A stretch of 64,000 nucleotides of DNA from Flavobacteriaceae bacterium GSB9 (GTDB lineage Bacteria > Bacteroidota > Bacteroidia > Flavobacteriales > Flavobacteriaceae): contig CP062007.1 of NCBI GenBank assembly GCA_022749295.1, forward strand, positions 3,129,501 through 3,193,500, in the 5' to 3' direction. Positions 26,125 through 34,055 of the stretch are shown here, one piece after another. Position 1 is the first letter of the stretch. Each line of letters begins with the position of its first letter. The translations under genes were made by a program, and so were the position numbers. Under the pieces are notes generated by a model, which was not told where the DNA came from, did no database searches, and saw only the letters and a program-made list of their open reading frames with translations.

Positions 26125-27450
26125 ATGGAGCATAATTTAGCGGTAGGATTAGACATAGGGACCACAAAAATAGTGGCGATGATTGGTCGTAAAAACGAAT
26201 ACGGCAAAGTCGAAATTTTTGGCATAGGAAGGTCAAAAAGTTTAGGCGTTCACCGTGGTGTGGTTAATAACATTACCCAGACCATACAATCCATTCAACA
26301 GGCTGTACAAGAAGCCGAAGCAGCGGCCGATATAAAAATTGAAGATGTTACCGTAGGTATAGCTGGTCAGCACATCAGAAGTCTTCAGCACAGCGATTAC
26401 ATAACACGGTCTAATTCTGAAACGGTTATTGATGAAGAGGATATTGACAGGTTAATAAATCAGGTACATAAGCTGGTGATGCTTCCAGGAGAGGAAATTA
26501 TTCATGTGTTACCACAAGAGTACAAAGTTGATGGTCAGGCTGAAATAAAAGAGCCCATCGGGATGTACGGTGGCCGTTTGGAAGCCAATTTCCATGTTGT
26601 AGTGGGGCAAGTGTCGTCCATTAGAAATATAGGACGTTGTGTACAAAGTTCGGGTTTAAATTTAGAAGGTATTACCCTCGAACCTTTAGCATCTGCAAAT
26701 GCTGTTTTAAGCCAGGAAGAAAAGGAAGCAGGAGTAGCTTTAATCGATATAGGGGGCGGAACAACTGATTTGGCAATTTTTAGAGATGGCATTATCCGTC
26801 ATACTGCGGTTATCCCCTTTGGAGGCAATGTGATTACTGAAGACATCAAAGAAGGCTGTTCCATAATAGAAAAGCAAGCAGAATTGTTAAAAATTAAATT
26901 CGGTTCGGCCTGGCCGGGTGAAAATAAGGATAACGAAATCGTTTCGATTCCAGGTTTGAGAGGAAGAGAACCAAAGGAAATCACCTTAAAAAACCTATCG
27001 AAAATCATACACGCACGTGTTGTTGAAATTATCGAGCAGGTATATGTTGAAATTAAAAATTACGGGCACGAAGAACAAAAGAAAAAGTTAATTGCAGGTA
27101 TTGTTTTAACAGGCGGAGGCAGTCAATTAAAACATTTAAAACAGTTAGTAGAATATATCACAGGAATGGATACCAGGATAGGGTATCCAAACGAACATTT
27201 GGCAGGCGATAGCGATGACGATATTACCAGTCCGTTGTTCGCAACAGCCGTTGGTTTGGTCTTGGATGGCCTTAAGCGAAACGAGCGAAAGAAAATTGAG
27301 CAGCAACACCAGCAACAACTCGAAGAACTAAAAAATGCAGATGAAGGAACAGTTGAAAACGAAATAAAAGAACCTCCTGTAAAGGAACGACGGTCATTTC
27401 TTGATAAGTTGACCGAACGCGTTAAAGATTTTTTAGATAACGCAGAGTGA
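26125..27450 (+). CDS. ftsA: Cell division protein FtsA
   Basis: 441 aa. Actin-fold phosphate-binding loops are visible: AVGLDIGTTKIVAMIG (~5-20) and ALIDIGGGTTDLAIF (~205-219). The 1C subdomain specific to FtsA lies between about 85 and 165. After a charged linker, the last ~15 residues (FLDKLTERVKDFLDNAE) form an amphipathic helix that should anchor FtsZ filaments to the membrane. It starts 3 bp after ftsQ. Confidence 0.96.
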   Translation: MEHNLAVGLDIGTTKIVAMIGRKNEYGKVEIFGIGRSKSLGVHRGVVNNITQTIQSIQQAVQEAEAAADIKIEDVTVGIAGQHIRSLQHSDYITRSNSETVIDEEDIDRLINQVHKLVMLPGEEIIHVLPQEYKVDGQAEIKEPIGMYGGRLEANFHVVVGQVSSIRNIGRCVQSSGLNLEGITLEPLASANAVLSQEEKEAGVALIDIGGGTTDLAIFRDGIIRHTAVIPFGGNVITEDIKEGCSIIEKQAELLKIKFGSAWPGENKDNEIVSIPGLRGREPKEITLKNLSKIIHARVVEIIEQVYVEIKNYGHEEQKKKLIAGIVLTGGGSQLKHLKQLVEYITGMDTRIGYPNEHLAGDSDDDITSPLFATAVGLVLDGLKRNERKKIEQQHQQQLEELKNADEGTVENEIKEPPVKERRSFLDKLTERVKDFLDNAE

Positions 27451-27506
27451 TAGTTTAATCCATTGAAATAGAGATAAAGTACAAAACCCCAAGAAAAAAA
27501 GAATTT

Positions 27507-29501
27507 ATGAGCAGCAAAAAAGAATTCGACAGTATCGCATTTGACTTACCTAAAAACCAATCAAGCGTTATTAAGGTTATTGGCGTTGGTGGTGGTGGAA
27601 GCAATGCCATTAATCACATGTTCCAACAGGGAATTAAAGGTGTGGATTTTTATATCTGCAATACCGATTCCCAAGCGTTGCAAAATAGCGGTGTTCCAAA
27701 TAAAATCCAATTAGGCGTTAACCTAACAGAAGGTTTGGGTGCCGGTGCTAATCCAGAAATTGGCGAGAAAGCCGCTCTAGAGAGCTTTGACGATATTTCA
27801 CAAATGCTCGATACCAACACAAAAATGGTTTTTATAACAGCTGGAATGGGGGGTGGAACAGGTACAGGAGCTGCGCCTATTATAGCAAAAATGGCTAAAG
27901 AACTTGATATTCTTACGGTGGGTATTGTAACCATGCCTTTTCAGTTTGAAGGTCGTATGCGTATTGAACAATCTCAAAAGGGCATCGAAAAATTAAGAGA
28001 TGTTGTGGATTCATTGATCGTAATAAACAATAATAAACTCCGTGAGGTTTATGGTAACCTAGGATTTAAAGCTGGGTTCTCGAAAGCTGACGAAGTGCTA
28101 TCTACCGCTGCTCGTGGTATAGCTGAAGTTATTACACATCACTATACACAAAATATTGATTTACGCGATGCCAAAACAGTATTAAGTAATAGTGGAACTG
28201 CCATTATGGGTTCTGCCTTGGCTTCGGGCCAAAACCGCGCGCAAGAGGCCATCAGAAAAGCGTTAGATTCACCATTGCTTAATGACAATAAAATTACAGG
28301 TGCTAAAAATGTACTGTTATTGATAGTTTCTGGCACACAGGAGATTACTATCGATGAAATAGGTGAAATTAACGACCACATCCAAAACGAAGCGGGACAT
28401 GGCGCCAATATTATTATGGGAGTTGGTGAAGATGAATCTTTAGAAGAATCAATAGGTGTAACCATTATAGCTACGGGATTTAACATTGAACAACAAGACG
28501 AAATTTCAAATACCGAAACAAAGAAAGTGGTTCACTCCCTAGGTGAAGACCAAGAGTTGGAGCCCAAGGACAAAGAGCCGGTAATTATTGCGCCTAGCAT
28601 AGAGCTTGAAAAGAAAGAAGAGCCGCCAGTGGTAAGGCATACATTAGATTTAGATTCTGAGGAAGAGGAGCCTAAGCCCATAAAGCAACCTTTTCCCAAA
28701 AATAGTAATGTAAATACGTCATCATCAAACGACTTTAATATAATTCCTACTTCAGATATCATTAAAAACATTGATGTTGTTTATGAAGAGGTAAGTGCCA
28801 ACATGCAAGAAGAGGACGATTTTATAATCAAGCCAGTAACGAGAATGGAGGCCGAAGCAGATGAAACAAAGGATATCGAAGTAGTTTCAGACCAAAATGA
28901 AGAAGAACAGCAAATTACATTAACTTTCGATTTACCTATTTCAGGAAAGGAAGAAGAGAAGAAATCGAATCAAGGTCATATTGTTTCACACGATTTCAAT
29001 GATGAGGTGAAAGAGATAAAAGTTAACGATTACACAGAAATAATAACCGTTAACGAAACAACCGAAGAGGGCAGTATTCGTTATGCTTTAGATGATTATG
29101 AGGAAATTGAGTCGTCCATTAACGACAAATCTGCAAAGTCTTCAAAAGTAAAAGAAGAAATTGATCAAGAAGTCGTTTTTGAAAAGAAGGTAGTAAAGCA
29201 ACCCATAAAAGAAGAAGCTGAAGAAGAGGACGTAGATCCAATGAACATGCCTATTTCAGAACTGCTAAAAGAACGGGCGGCAGAGCGTAGGCGCAAGATG
29301 AAAGATTTCAACTATAAATTCAATAATGCCAAAATTGATGATATAGAAAAAGTGCCTGCCTATAAGCGCCAAGGTTTGGATTTGACAGATACTAGGCATT
29401 CCTCTGAAAACGATATGTCGAGAACTAGTATTGGTACAGATGATAACGACGATGTGAAATTGAGGAGCAATAATTCATTTTTGCACGATAACGTAGATTA
29501 A
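27507..29501 (+). CDS. ftsZ: Cell division GTPase FtsZ with long C-terminal tail
   Basis: 664 aa, against about 380-400 in E. coli or B. subtilis. The tubulin-like core fills ~15-330: GVGGGGSNAINHM (~26-38) and the G-box GMGGGTGTGAAP (~113-124). The T7 loop with NxxD appears as FSKADEVLSTAARGI (~190). Residues ~335-640 are an acidic, Glu/Lys-rich, probably disordered linker, and the extreme end reads RSNNSFLHDNVD, the likely FtsA/partner-binding peptide. The long linker is common in flavobacteria. It is the last gene of the dcw cluster. Confidence 0.96.
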   Translation: MSSKKEFDSIAFDLPKNQSSVIKVIGVGGGGSNAINHMFQQGIKGVDFYICNTDSQALQNSGVPNKIQLGVNLTEGLGAGANPEIGEKAALESFDDISQMLDTNTKMVFITAGMGGGTGTGAAPIIAKMAKELDILTVGIVTMPFQFEGRMRIEQSQKGIEKLRDVVDSLIVINNNKLREVYGNLGFKAGFSKADEVLSTAARGIAEVITHHYTQNIDLRDAKTVLSNSGTAIMGSALASGQNRAQEAIRKALDSPLLNDNKITGAKNVLLLIVSGTQEITIDEIGEINDHIQNEAGHGANIIMGVGEDESLEESIGVTIIATGFNIEQQDEISNTETKKVVHSLGEDQELEPKDKEPVIIAPSIELEKKEEPPVVRHTLDLDSEEEEPKPIKQPFPKNSNVNTSSSNDFNIIPTSDIIKNIDVVYEEVSANMQEEDDFIIKPVTRMEAEADETKDIEVVSDQNEEEQQITLTFDLPISGKEEEKKSNQGHIVSHDFNDEVKEIKVNDYTEIITVNETTEEGSIRYALDDYEEIESSINDKSAKSSKVKEEIDQEVVFEKKVVKQPIKEEAEEEDVDPMNMPISELLKERAAERRRKMKDFNYKFNNAKIDDIEKVPAYKRQGLDLTDTRHSSENDMSRTSIGTDDNDDVKLRSNNSFLHDNVD

Positions 29502-29533
29502 TTACAATAGAATTTAACCGCTATGTTAATTTT

Positions 29534-29565
29534 AACCCGAAGAGTCCCTCACTTTTCGGGTTTTT
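29534..29565 (+). terminator. Rho-independent terminator of the dcw cluster
   Basis: AACCCGAA (29534-29541) pairs with TTCGGGTT (29555-29562) across a 13-nt loop and runs into TTTTT. It lies 33 bp after the ftsZ stop. Confidence 0.85.
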
Positions 29566-29609
29566 CATGTTTAAAATTGAAATTTTTGCAATAAAAAAAT
29601 AAGGCATTC

Positions 29610-29640
29610 TTGCCGAGACAGAAATCTATTTTTATCTTCG
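29610..29640 (+). promoter_or_regulatory. Bacteroidota promoter of the YqeY-like gene
   Basis: TTG at 29610-29612, 20 bp spacer, TATCTTCG at 29633-29640, 25 bp before the ATG. The last three bases deviate by one from TAnnTTTG. Confidence 0.55.
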
Positions 29641-29664
29641 CAGACACATTATCCTTAAAATAAA

Positions 29665-30117
29665 ATGAGTTTACAACAAGATGTTATGTCGGCTTTAAAA
29701 GAAGCCATGAAGTCGAAAGACCAAACGGCATTGGCGGCATTGCGCGCAGTTAAATCGGCTATTTTGCTGGCACAGACAGAAAATGGAGCCAAAGCGGAAT
29801 TGACCGAAGAGCAAGAACTTAAAATCCTTCAAAAGCAAGTAAAACAAAGACGCGATAGTGCGGCTGTTTATTTGGAACAAGGTCGTGAAGATTTAGCGTC
29901 TCCAGAACTTGCCGAAGCCGATATAATCACTCAATTTCTACCCGAAGCATTAACTGAAGAGGAAATTGAAAAAGTTGTTCTTGCCACAATTGAGCAAACA
30001 GGAGCTGCGGGCATGAAGGATATGGGTAAAGTTATGGGCATTGTGAGTAAAGAACTTGCAGGGCAAGCAGACGGTAAAACCATTTCAACTATTGTAAAGG
30101 CAAAGCTTTCAAATTAA
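29665..30117 (+). CDS. GatB/YqeY domain protein
   Basis: 150 aa, a complete stand-alone YqeY protein. It is helical, with the family features LRAVKSAI near 27 and YLEQGREDLASPELAEADII near 70. The domain resembles the tRNA-binding tail of GatB, the amidotransferase subunit that makes Gln-tRNA or Asn-tRNA, but the free protein has no firmly established role. It has its own promoter after the ftsZ terminator and is followed by tRNA-Arg. Confidence 0.9.
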   Translation: MSLQQDVMSALKEAMKSKDQTALAALRAVKSAILLAQTENGAKAELTEEQELKILQKQVKQRRDSAAVYLEQGREDLASPELAEADIITQFLPEALTEEEIEKVVLATIEQTGAAGMKDMGKVMGIVSKELAGQADGKTISTIVKAKLSN

Positions 30118-30132
30118 AATAATATCTCTAAT

Positions 30133-30206
30133 GGCCCCGTGGCGCAACTGAATAGCGCATCAGATTTCGGCTCTGAGGGTTGGGGGTTTGAATCCCTCCG
30201 GGGTCA
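30133..30206 (+). tRNA. tRNA-Arg (anticodon UCG)
   Basis: Complete cloverleaf by hand folding: acceptor GGCCCCG/CGGGGTC (30133-30139, 30199-30205), D stem GCGC/GCGC, anticodon stem TCAGA/TCTGA with loop TTTCGGC (anticodon TCG at 30167-30169), 5-nt variable loop, T stem GGGGG/CCCTC with loop TTTGAAT. The discriminator is A; CCA is not encoded. The D loop reads TGAA instead of TGG and the T loop TTT instead of TTC, so the G19-C56 tertiary pair is replaced by A19-U56. Reads CGA and probably other CGN codons. Confidence 0.93.
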
Positions 30207-30217
30207 CTGTTAAAACT

Positions 30218-30256
30218 CCGTAATAATCTAATAAGTAGATTATTGCGGATTTTTTA
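30218..30256 (+). terminator. Rho-independent terminator after tRNA-Arg
   Basis: CCGTAATAATCTA (30218-30230) pairs with TAGATTATTGCGG (30236-30248), 13 bp with one G-T pair, followed by a T-run from 30250. Confidence 0.88.
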
Positions 30257-30279
30257 TTTTATTATATGACCTAGGATAC

Positions 30280-30295
30280 AATGATAAATGTCATT
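30280..30295 (+). promoter_or_regulatory. CRP/FNR-like operator in front of the double UspA gene
   Basis: AATGATAAATGTCATT, an inverted repeat of the form TGA-N6-TCA. Its centre lies 29.5 bp upstream of the -7 element TAAATTTG (30317-30324), which has no TTG -33 partner. The geometry suits an activator contacting RNA polymerase. Confidence 0.55.
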
Positions 30296-30316
30296 TTAAA
30301 TACAGTAGAGGTGTGG

Positions 30317-30324
30317 TAAATTTG
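30317..30324 (+). promoter_or_regulatory. -7 element of the UspA gene
   Basis: TAAATTTG matches TAnnTTTG and lies 20 bp before the ATG at 30345. The -33 site has no TTG, which fits activator dependence. Confidence 0.55.
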
Positions 30325-30344
30325 TACAGTTAAAGCAAAATGTT

Positions 30345-31235
30345 ATGAAAACTATATTATATGCTACAGACTGTACTGCGAATGATACATCATCACTAAA
30401 ATATGCTTACCGGTTTAGCACGATTATGAAGGCCGATTTGCATGTTTTACATGTGTATGAATTTCCTCCCATATCATTCTCATCGATAAAGCCTGTAGAA
30501 TCGGTAAAAAGAAGAATACATAAAGAACAGATGGAACTGGTAGATAAGTACTGCAAAGAGACTTTAAAGAATGAATTTCACCAAAAGCCAATTACGACCC
30601 ATGTTGTTGAAAACAATTCCATATCAGACAGTATTTTGCGCCTTTCTAAGATACTAGACGCCGATTTAATTATTGTTGGTATGAAAGATAACCATAGTTC
30701 AAGAGGTTATTTTTCTGGTAACATAGCCAATGAATTATTGGATGAAATAGAAGCACCATTGTTAATTGTACCAAATAGAATGGCTTATAATACGGTTTCA
30801 TCTATAGTCTATGCCACAGATTTTGAAGATAGTGATATTTTATCACTAAAAAAACTCGCTGAAATTGCTAGACCTTTTTCGGCACTCATTGATGTTATAC
30901 ATATTTACAAAACAGATGTTTATAAAGCAAAATCAATGATGGCAGAATTTAAAGATAGGGTGTTACAGCAGTTGTCTTACCCCGAAATAACATTTAAAAT
31001 TATTGCGTCTACGAAAATAAAATCTGGCTTATTGAGTATTTTAAATATGGAAAGAGCCAATGTTTTGGGCATGTTGGAGCGCAAGCACAGTTGGAATCTA
31101 GCAAACGCATTCCATAAAGATTTGGTGAAAGATATAGAATCTGACATCTCAATTCCGCTGTTGGTTTTTAATGCGCATGGCCTGAAGTCTGGAAATTCTA
31201 ATGTTACAGACCATAATGGGGTTATGGTACATTAA
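30345..31235 (+). CDS. Universal stress protein, two Usp domains
   Basis: 296 aa. The N-terminal Usp domain (~1-145) starts TILYATDCT and ends with the nucleotide-loop-like motif IIVGMKDNHSSRGYFSGNIA...APLLIVP. A second, more degenerate Usp domain (~150-280) starts SIVYATDFEDSD and lacks a clear G-2x-G-9x-G(S/T) loop. Universal stress proteins act in stasis, oxygen limitation and stress survival. It is followed by an M90 peptidase and two CBS proteins on the same strand. Confidence 0.88.
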   Translation: MKTILYATDCTANDTSSLKYAYRFSTIMKADLHVLHVYEFPPISFSSIKPVESVKRRIHKEQMELVDKYCKETLKNEFHQKPITTHVVENNSISDSILRLSKILDADLIIVGMKDNHSSRGYFSGNIANELLDEIEAPLLIVPNRMAYNTVSSIVYATDFEDSDILSLKKLAEIARPFSALIDVIHIYKTDVYKAKSMMAEFKDRVLQQLSYPEITFKIIASTKIKSGLLSILNMERANVLGMLERKHSWNLANAFHKDLVKDIESDISIPLLVFNAHGLKSGNSNVTDHNGVMVH

Positions 31236-31443
31236 GTGGTTTATGTTTAAGGGCTATTTGCATATTTAATCTTCTTTTGGTTCTTTTATATCTTAGTTAA
31301 AAGAATCAAAGTTGTATTTTGTGACTGATACAATGCTCAAGCCCCATTCCTCATGTAAGTTGGCAACCTTTTAAGCAGTCCATTTTGAGTTTTAGTTTGA
31401 GCTATAATGTAACAAAAGTCAGAACGAGCTACTCAGGGAGCCT

Positions 31444-32313
31444 ATGATAGTCTTACAATCTGTTGTTTATTCTTATTTAGGAACTGTTATCCTTGGTATT
31501 TTAATATGTGGGGTAATCGTGTTGTTGTGGTTATATATTAGAAGATTGGTAACCGCTGTTTTGGATGCCTTTGAGATGGTTTATGCGACATTTGCCAAGC
31601 GTCCTATTCTGGTTCATTGTTATTTCTTTAAAAAAAATCTTAAACTAGCACAAATTAAAATATTAGAAGAGCAGTTTGCTTTTTACAATAGGCTTGATTC
31701 AAAACATAAAAGCCACTTTAGGCACAGAGTGGCCACATTTCTTAAAAGAAAGAACATTCAAGGAAAACAGGGTTTTGTAATTACCGAAGAGGCAAGAATT
31801 ATGATTTCGGCCACGGCCATTATGTTAACCTTTGGTTTTAGGAACTATACCATAGAATATATAAAAAACATTTTTGTTTACCCTACGAAATACTTTTCTC
31901 AAATAAACAAAGAATACCATAAAGGTGAGTATAATGCAAGGCTTGAAACCTTGGTGCTATCGTGGGATAATTTTGTTGAAGGGTTTAGGATAGAAGACGA
32001 TAAACTAAATTTGGGTATTCATGAATTCGCACATGCTATTCATTACAATAGCATTAAACAGGAAGATATTAATTCCATATTATTTGTAGATACCTTTAAC
32101 GAGCTTCGGGAAGAACTTGTTACCAACAAACGTTTAAAAAATAGGCTTGAAACTTCAAACTTTATAAGGCAATATGCTTGGACAAACGATTCTGAATTAT
32201 TGGCTGTCATCATAGAAACATTTGTCGAAGCGCCAAAAGAATTCAACAGGTTGTTTCCTGTGGTTTATGGTAAACTAAAACAAATGCTCAATTTTAATTT
32301 TCCAGGTTATTGA
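31444..32313 (+). CDS. MtfA-like zinc metallopeptidase (M90), membrane-anchored
   Basis: 289 aa. An N-terminal membrane helix (~10-33) precedes a cytoplasmic domain with the zinc motif in GIHEFAHAIHY (HExxH, about residues 195-199) and a downstream glutamate in NDSELLAVIIETFVEAP. These are features of the MtfA/DgsA-interacting peptidase family. In E. coli MtfA modulates the Mlc repressor; here the target is unknown. The N-terminal anchor is not part of classical MtfA. The ~208 bp upstream hold no gene. Confidence 0.8.
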   Translation: MIVLQSVVYSYLGTVILGILICGVIVLLWLYIRRLVTAVLDAFEMVYATFAKRPILVHCYFFKKNLKLAQIKILEEQFAFYNRLDSKHKSHFRHRVATFLKRKNIQGKQGFVITEEARIMISATAIMLTFGFRNYTIEYIKNIFVYPTKYFSQINKEYHKGEYNARLETLVLSWDNFVEGFRIEDDKLNLGIHEFAHAIHYNSIKQEDINSILFVDTFNELREELVTNKRLKNRLETSNFIRQYAWTNDSELLAVIIETFVEAPKEFNRLFPVVYGKLKQMLNFNFPGY

Positions 32314-32345
32314 TGGTTCTGTATTAATAACCAAATGGCTTTTAG

Positions 32346-32363
32346 TTATGATTTTTATCATAA
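32346..32363 (+). promoter_or_regulatory. CRP/FNR-like operator in front of the CBS gene pair
   Basis: TTATGATTTTTATCATAA, a perfect 7-bp inverted repeat with a 4-bp gap, of the form TGA-N6-TCA. Its centre is 29.5 bp upstream of TAATTTTA (32384-32391), exactly the same spacing as at the UspA gene. Confidence 0.65.
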
Positions 32364-32383
32364 TATTTTAAGGTTTCTATTAG

Positions 32384-32391
32384 TAATTTTA
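32384..32391 (+). promoter_or_regulatory. -7-like element for the first CBS gene
   Basis: TAATTTTA differs from TAnnTTTG only at the last base and lies 27 bp before the ATG. No TTG -33 element is present. Confidence 0.45.
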
Positions 32392-32418
32392 AAGATGATA
32401 AGTTGAAAACTAAATAAG

Positions 32419-32838
32419 ATGATACGAAAAGCACCCATTTCATTGATAATGACCAAGCGTGTTGTTACATTGAGCAGAAAAGATTCCCTTGAAAAAGCCG
32501 AGTACTTATTTAAGCATCATAAAATTAGGCATATACCAGTCGTGGATAATAAAATGGTTGTAGGAATGTTAAGCTATACCGATTTACTACGTTTAAGTTT
32601 TGCCGATGTAACAGATGAGGGCGATATGCCTGCCGATGTCATGTTGTATAATGCGTTTACCATTGGCCATGTAATGAAACAAAACGTTGTGACGGTTTCT
32701 TCGTCTAGTTCAATAAAGGAGGTGGCTACAATTTTGGCAACCCAAGAATTCCATGCTTTGCCCGTAGTAGATAATAATTCTTTAGTGGGAATAGTGACAA
32801 CAACAGATCTTATTAAATATCTGTTGAAGCAATTTTGA
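32419..32838 (+). CDS. CBS-pair protein, copy 1
   Basis: 139 aa made only of two CBS motifs (~5-60 and ~80-135), each ending in the typical IPVVDN...VGMLSYTDLLRL and LPVVDN...VGIVTTTDLIKY. CBS pairs bind adenine nucleotides and act as energy or redox sensors, here without an attached effector domain. It is close in sequence and equal in length to the next gene, so they are a tandem duplication. It belongs to the stress cluster with UspA. Confidence 0.9.
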   Translation: MIRKAPISLIMTKRVVTLSRKDSLEKAEYLFKHHKIRHIPVVDNKMVVGMLSYTDLLRLSFADVTDEGDMPADVMLYNAFTIGHVMKQNVVTVSSSSSIKEVATILATQEFHALPVVDNNSLVGIVTTTDLIKYLLKQF

Positions 32839-32928
32839 GCGAGTAAGGCAATGTTTATACACGATATGACAGCTTAAATATTAGCTTTTGAGACTTTTTT
32901 TATTGTTCGAATTTTAAAAACCATAACT

Positions 32929-33348
32929 ATGAAAACTTTTGAACCCGTTTCTTCAATTATGACAAAAAATATTATCGCTCTAACAAAGGCAGACGACTTA
33001 GAGCGCGCAGAGAAACTGTTTAATCGTTATAAGATTAAGCATATCCCGGTAGTATATGAAGAATCTATTATTGGGATGCTGAGTTTTACTGATTTGATGC
33101 GGATTAGTCAAGCTGAAGAATCAATGGCAGACAGTGGATCGCTTGATTCGGTGGTTTATAATAATTTTACTATAGAGCAGGTTATGGTTAAGGATGTTGT
33201 TACGGTTACAAGCGACACCAGTATTAAAGAGGTAACCCACATTCTGGCCCATCGTGAGTTTCATGCATTGCCGGTTGTTGATAATGACACTTTAGTGGGG
33301 ATTATAACAACCCGGGATTTGCTTAAATATTTTTACAAAAGGTTTTAA
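32929..33348 (+). CDS. CBS-pair protein, copy 2
   Basis: 139 aa, the same architecture and length as copy 1, with the shared cores KHIPVV...IIGMLSFTDLMRI and FHALPVVDNDTLVGI. It has 90 bp upstream without a clear promoter, so it may be read from the promoter of copy 1. The stop overlaps the convergent rpe gene by 4 bp. Confidence 0.9.
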   Translation: MKTFEPVSSIMTKNIIALTKADDLERAEKLFNRYKIKHIPVVYEESIIGMLSFTDLMRISQAEESMADSGSLDSVVYNNFTIEQVMVKDVVTVTSDTSIKEVTHILAHREFHALPVVDNDTLVGIITTRDLLKYFYKRF

Positions 33349-34007
33349 AAATTAGCTTTAGCTTTTAAGTCTTTTATTGTTTTCGCCTGGTCGTTACTTT
33401 TAAAAATAAAACTGCCAGCAACAAAGGTGTCGGCTCCAGCGTCAACAAGCTGTTTGATATTCTTGTCACTAACGCCACCATCAATTTCAATACGGGTATT
33501 TAAACCTTGTTCGTTTGCCATATGGCGTAATTTTGTTATGCGCTGATAAGTTATGTCTTCAAATTTTTGCCCGCCAAAACCAGGGTTAATAGACATTAAT
33601 AGAACCATATAGCATTTTGGTAAAATATCTTCTAAAACCGAAACAGGTGTTGTTAGGTTTAATACAACACCAGCTTTACAGCCAGCATTTTCTATTTGTG
33701 TTAATGTGCGGTGAAGGTGTACGGTAGACTCATAATGCACGGTTATAATATCTGCACCAACTTTAGCGAATTCTTCGATGTAACGTTCGGGTTTTTGAAT
33801 CATCAAATGAACGTCAAGAGGCTTTATTGCGTGTTTTTTAATGGCCTCAATTACAGGCATCCCATAAGAGATATTGGGTACAAAATGCCCATCCATAACA
33901 TCTATATGAAACCAGTCTGCCTCACTGTTGTTTACCATTTCGATATCACGTTGTAGATTGCCAAAATCTGCTGCAAGTAACGAAGGCGCTATTAGTTTAG
34001 AATTCAT
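33345..34007 (-). CDS. rpe: Ribulose-phosphate 3-epimerase
   Basis: 220 aa, the standard length. TIM-barrel motifs: SLLAADFGNL (~9), the metal-binding HIDVMDGHFVPN (~34-45), and INPGFGGQKF (~140-149). It interconverts ribulose-5-phosphate and xylulose-5-phosphate in the pentose phosphate pathway. It lies downstream of the BLUF gene, 48 bp apart. Confidence 0.95.
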   Translation of the reverse strand: MNSKLIAPSLLAADFGNLQRDIEMVNNSEADWFHIDVMDGHFVPNISYGMPVIEAIKKHAIKPLDVHLMIQKPERYIEEFAKVGADIITVHYESTVHLHRTLTQIENAGCKAGVVLNLTTPVSVLEDILPKCYMVLLMSINPGFGGQKFEDITYQRITKLRHMANEQGLNTRIEIDGGVSDKNIKQLVDAGADTFVAGSFIFKSNDQAKTIKDLKAKANF

Positions 34008-34055
34008 TAAAGTGGTTGTTTTTGTTTTGGTAAAAGTAATGGTTTTTTTGTTGAC

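Noticed and set aside
30133-30206. tRNA pseudogene because of changed D and T loops
   Set aside because: All stems pair and the two loop changes covary, so it is more likely functional.
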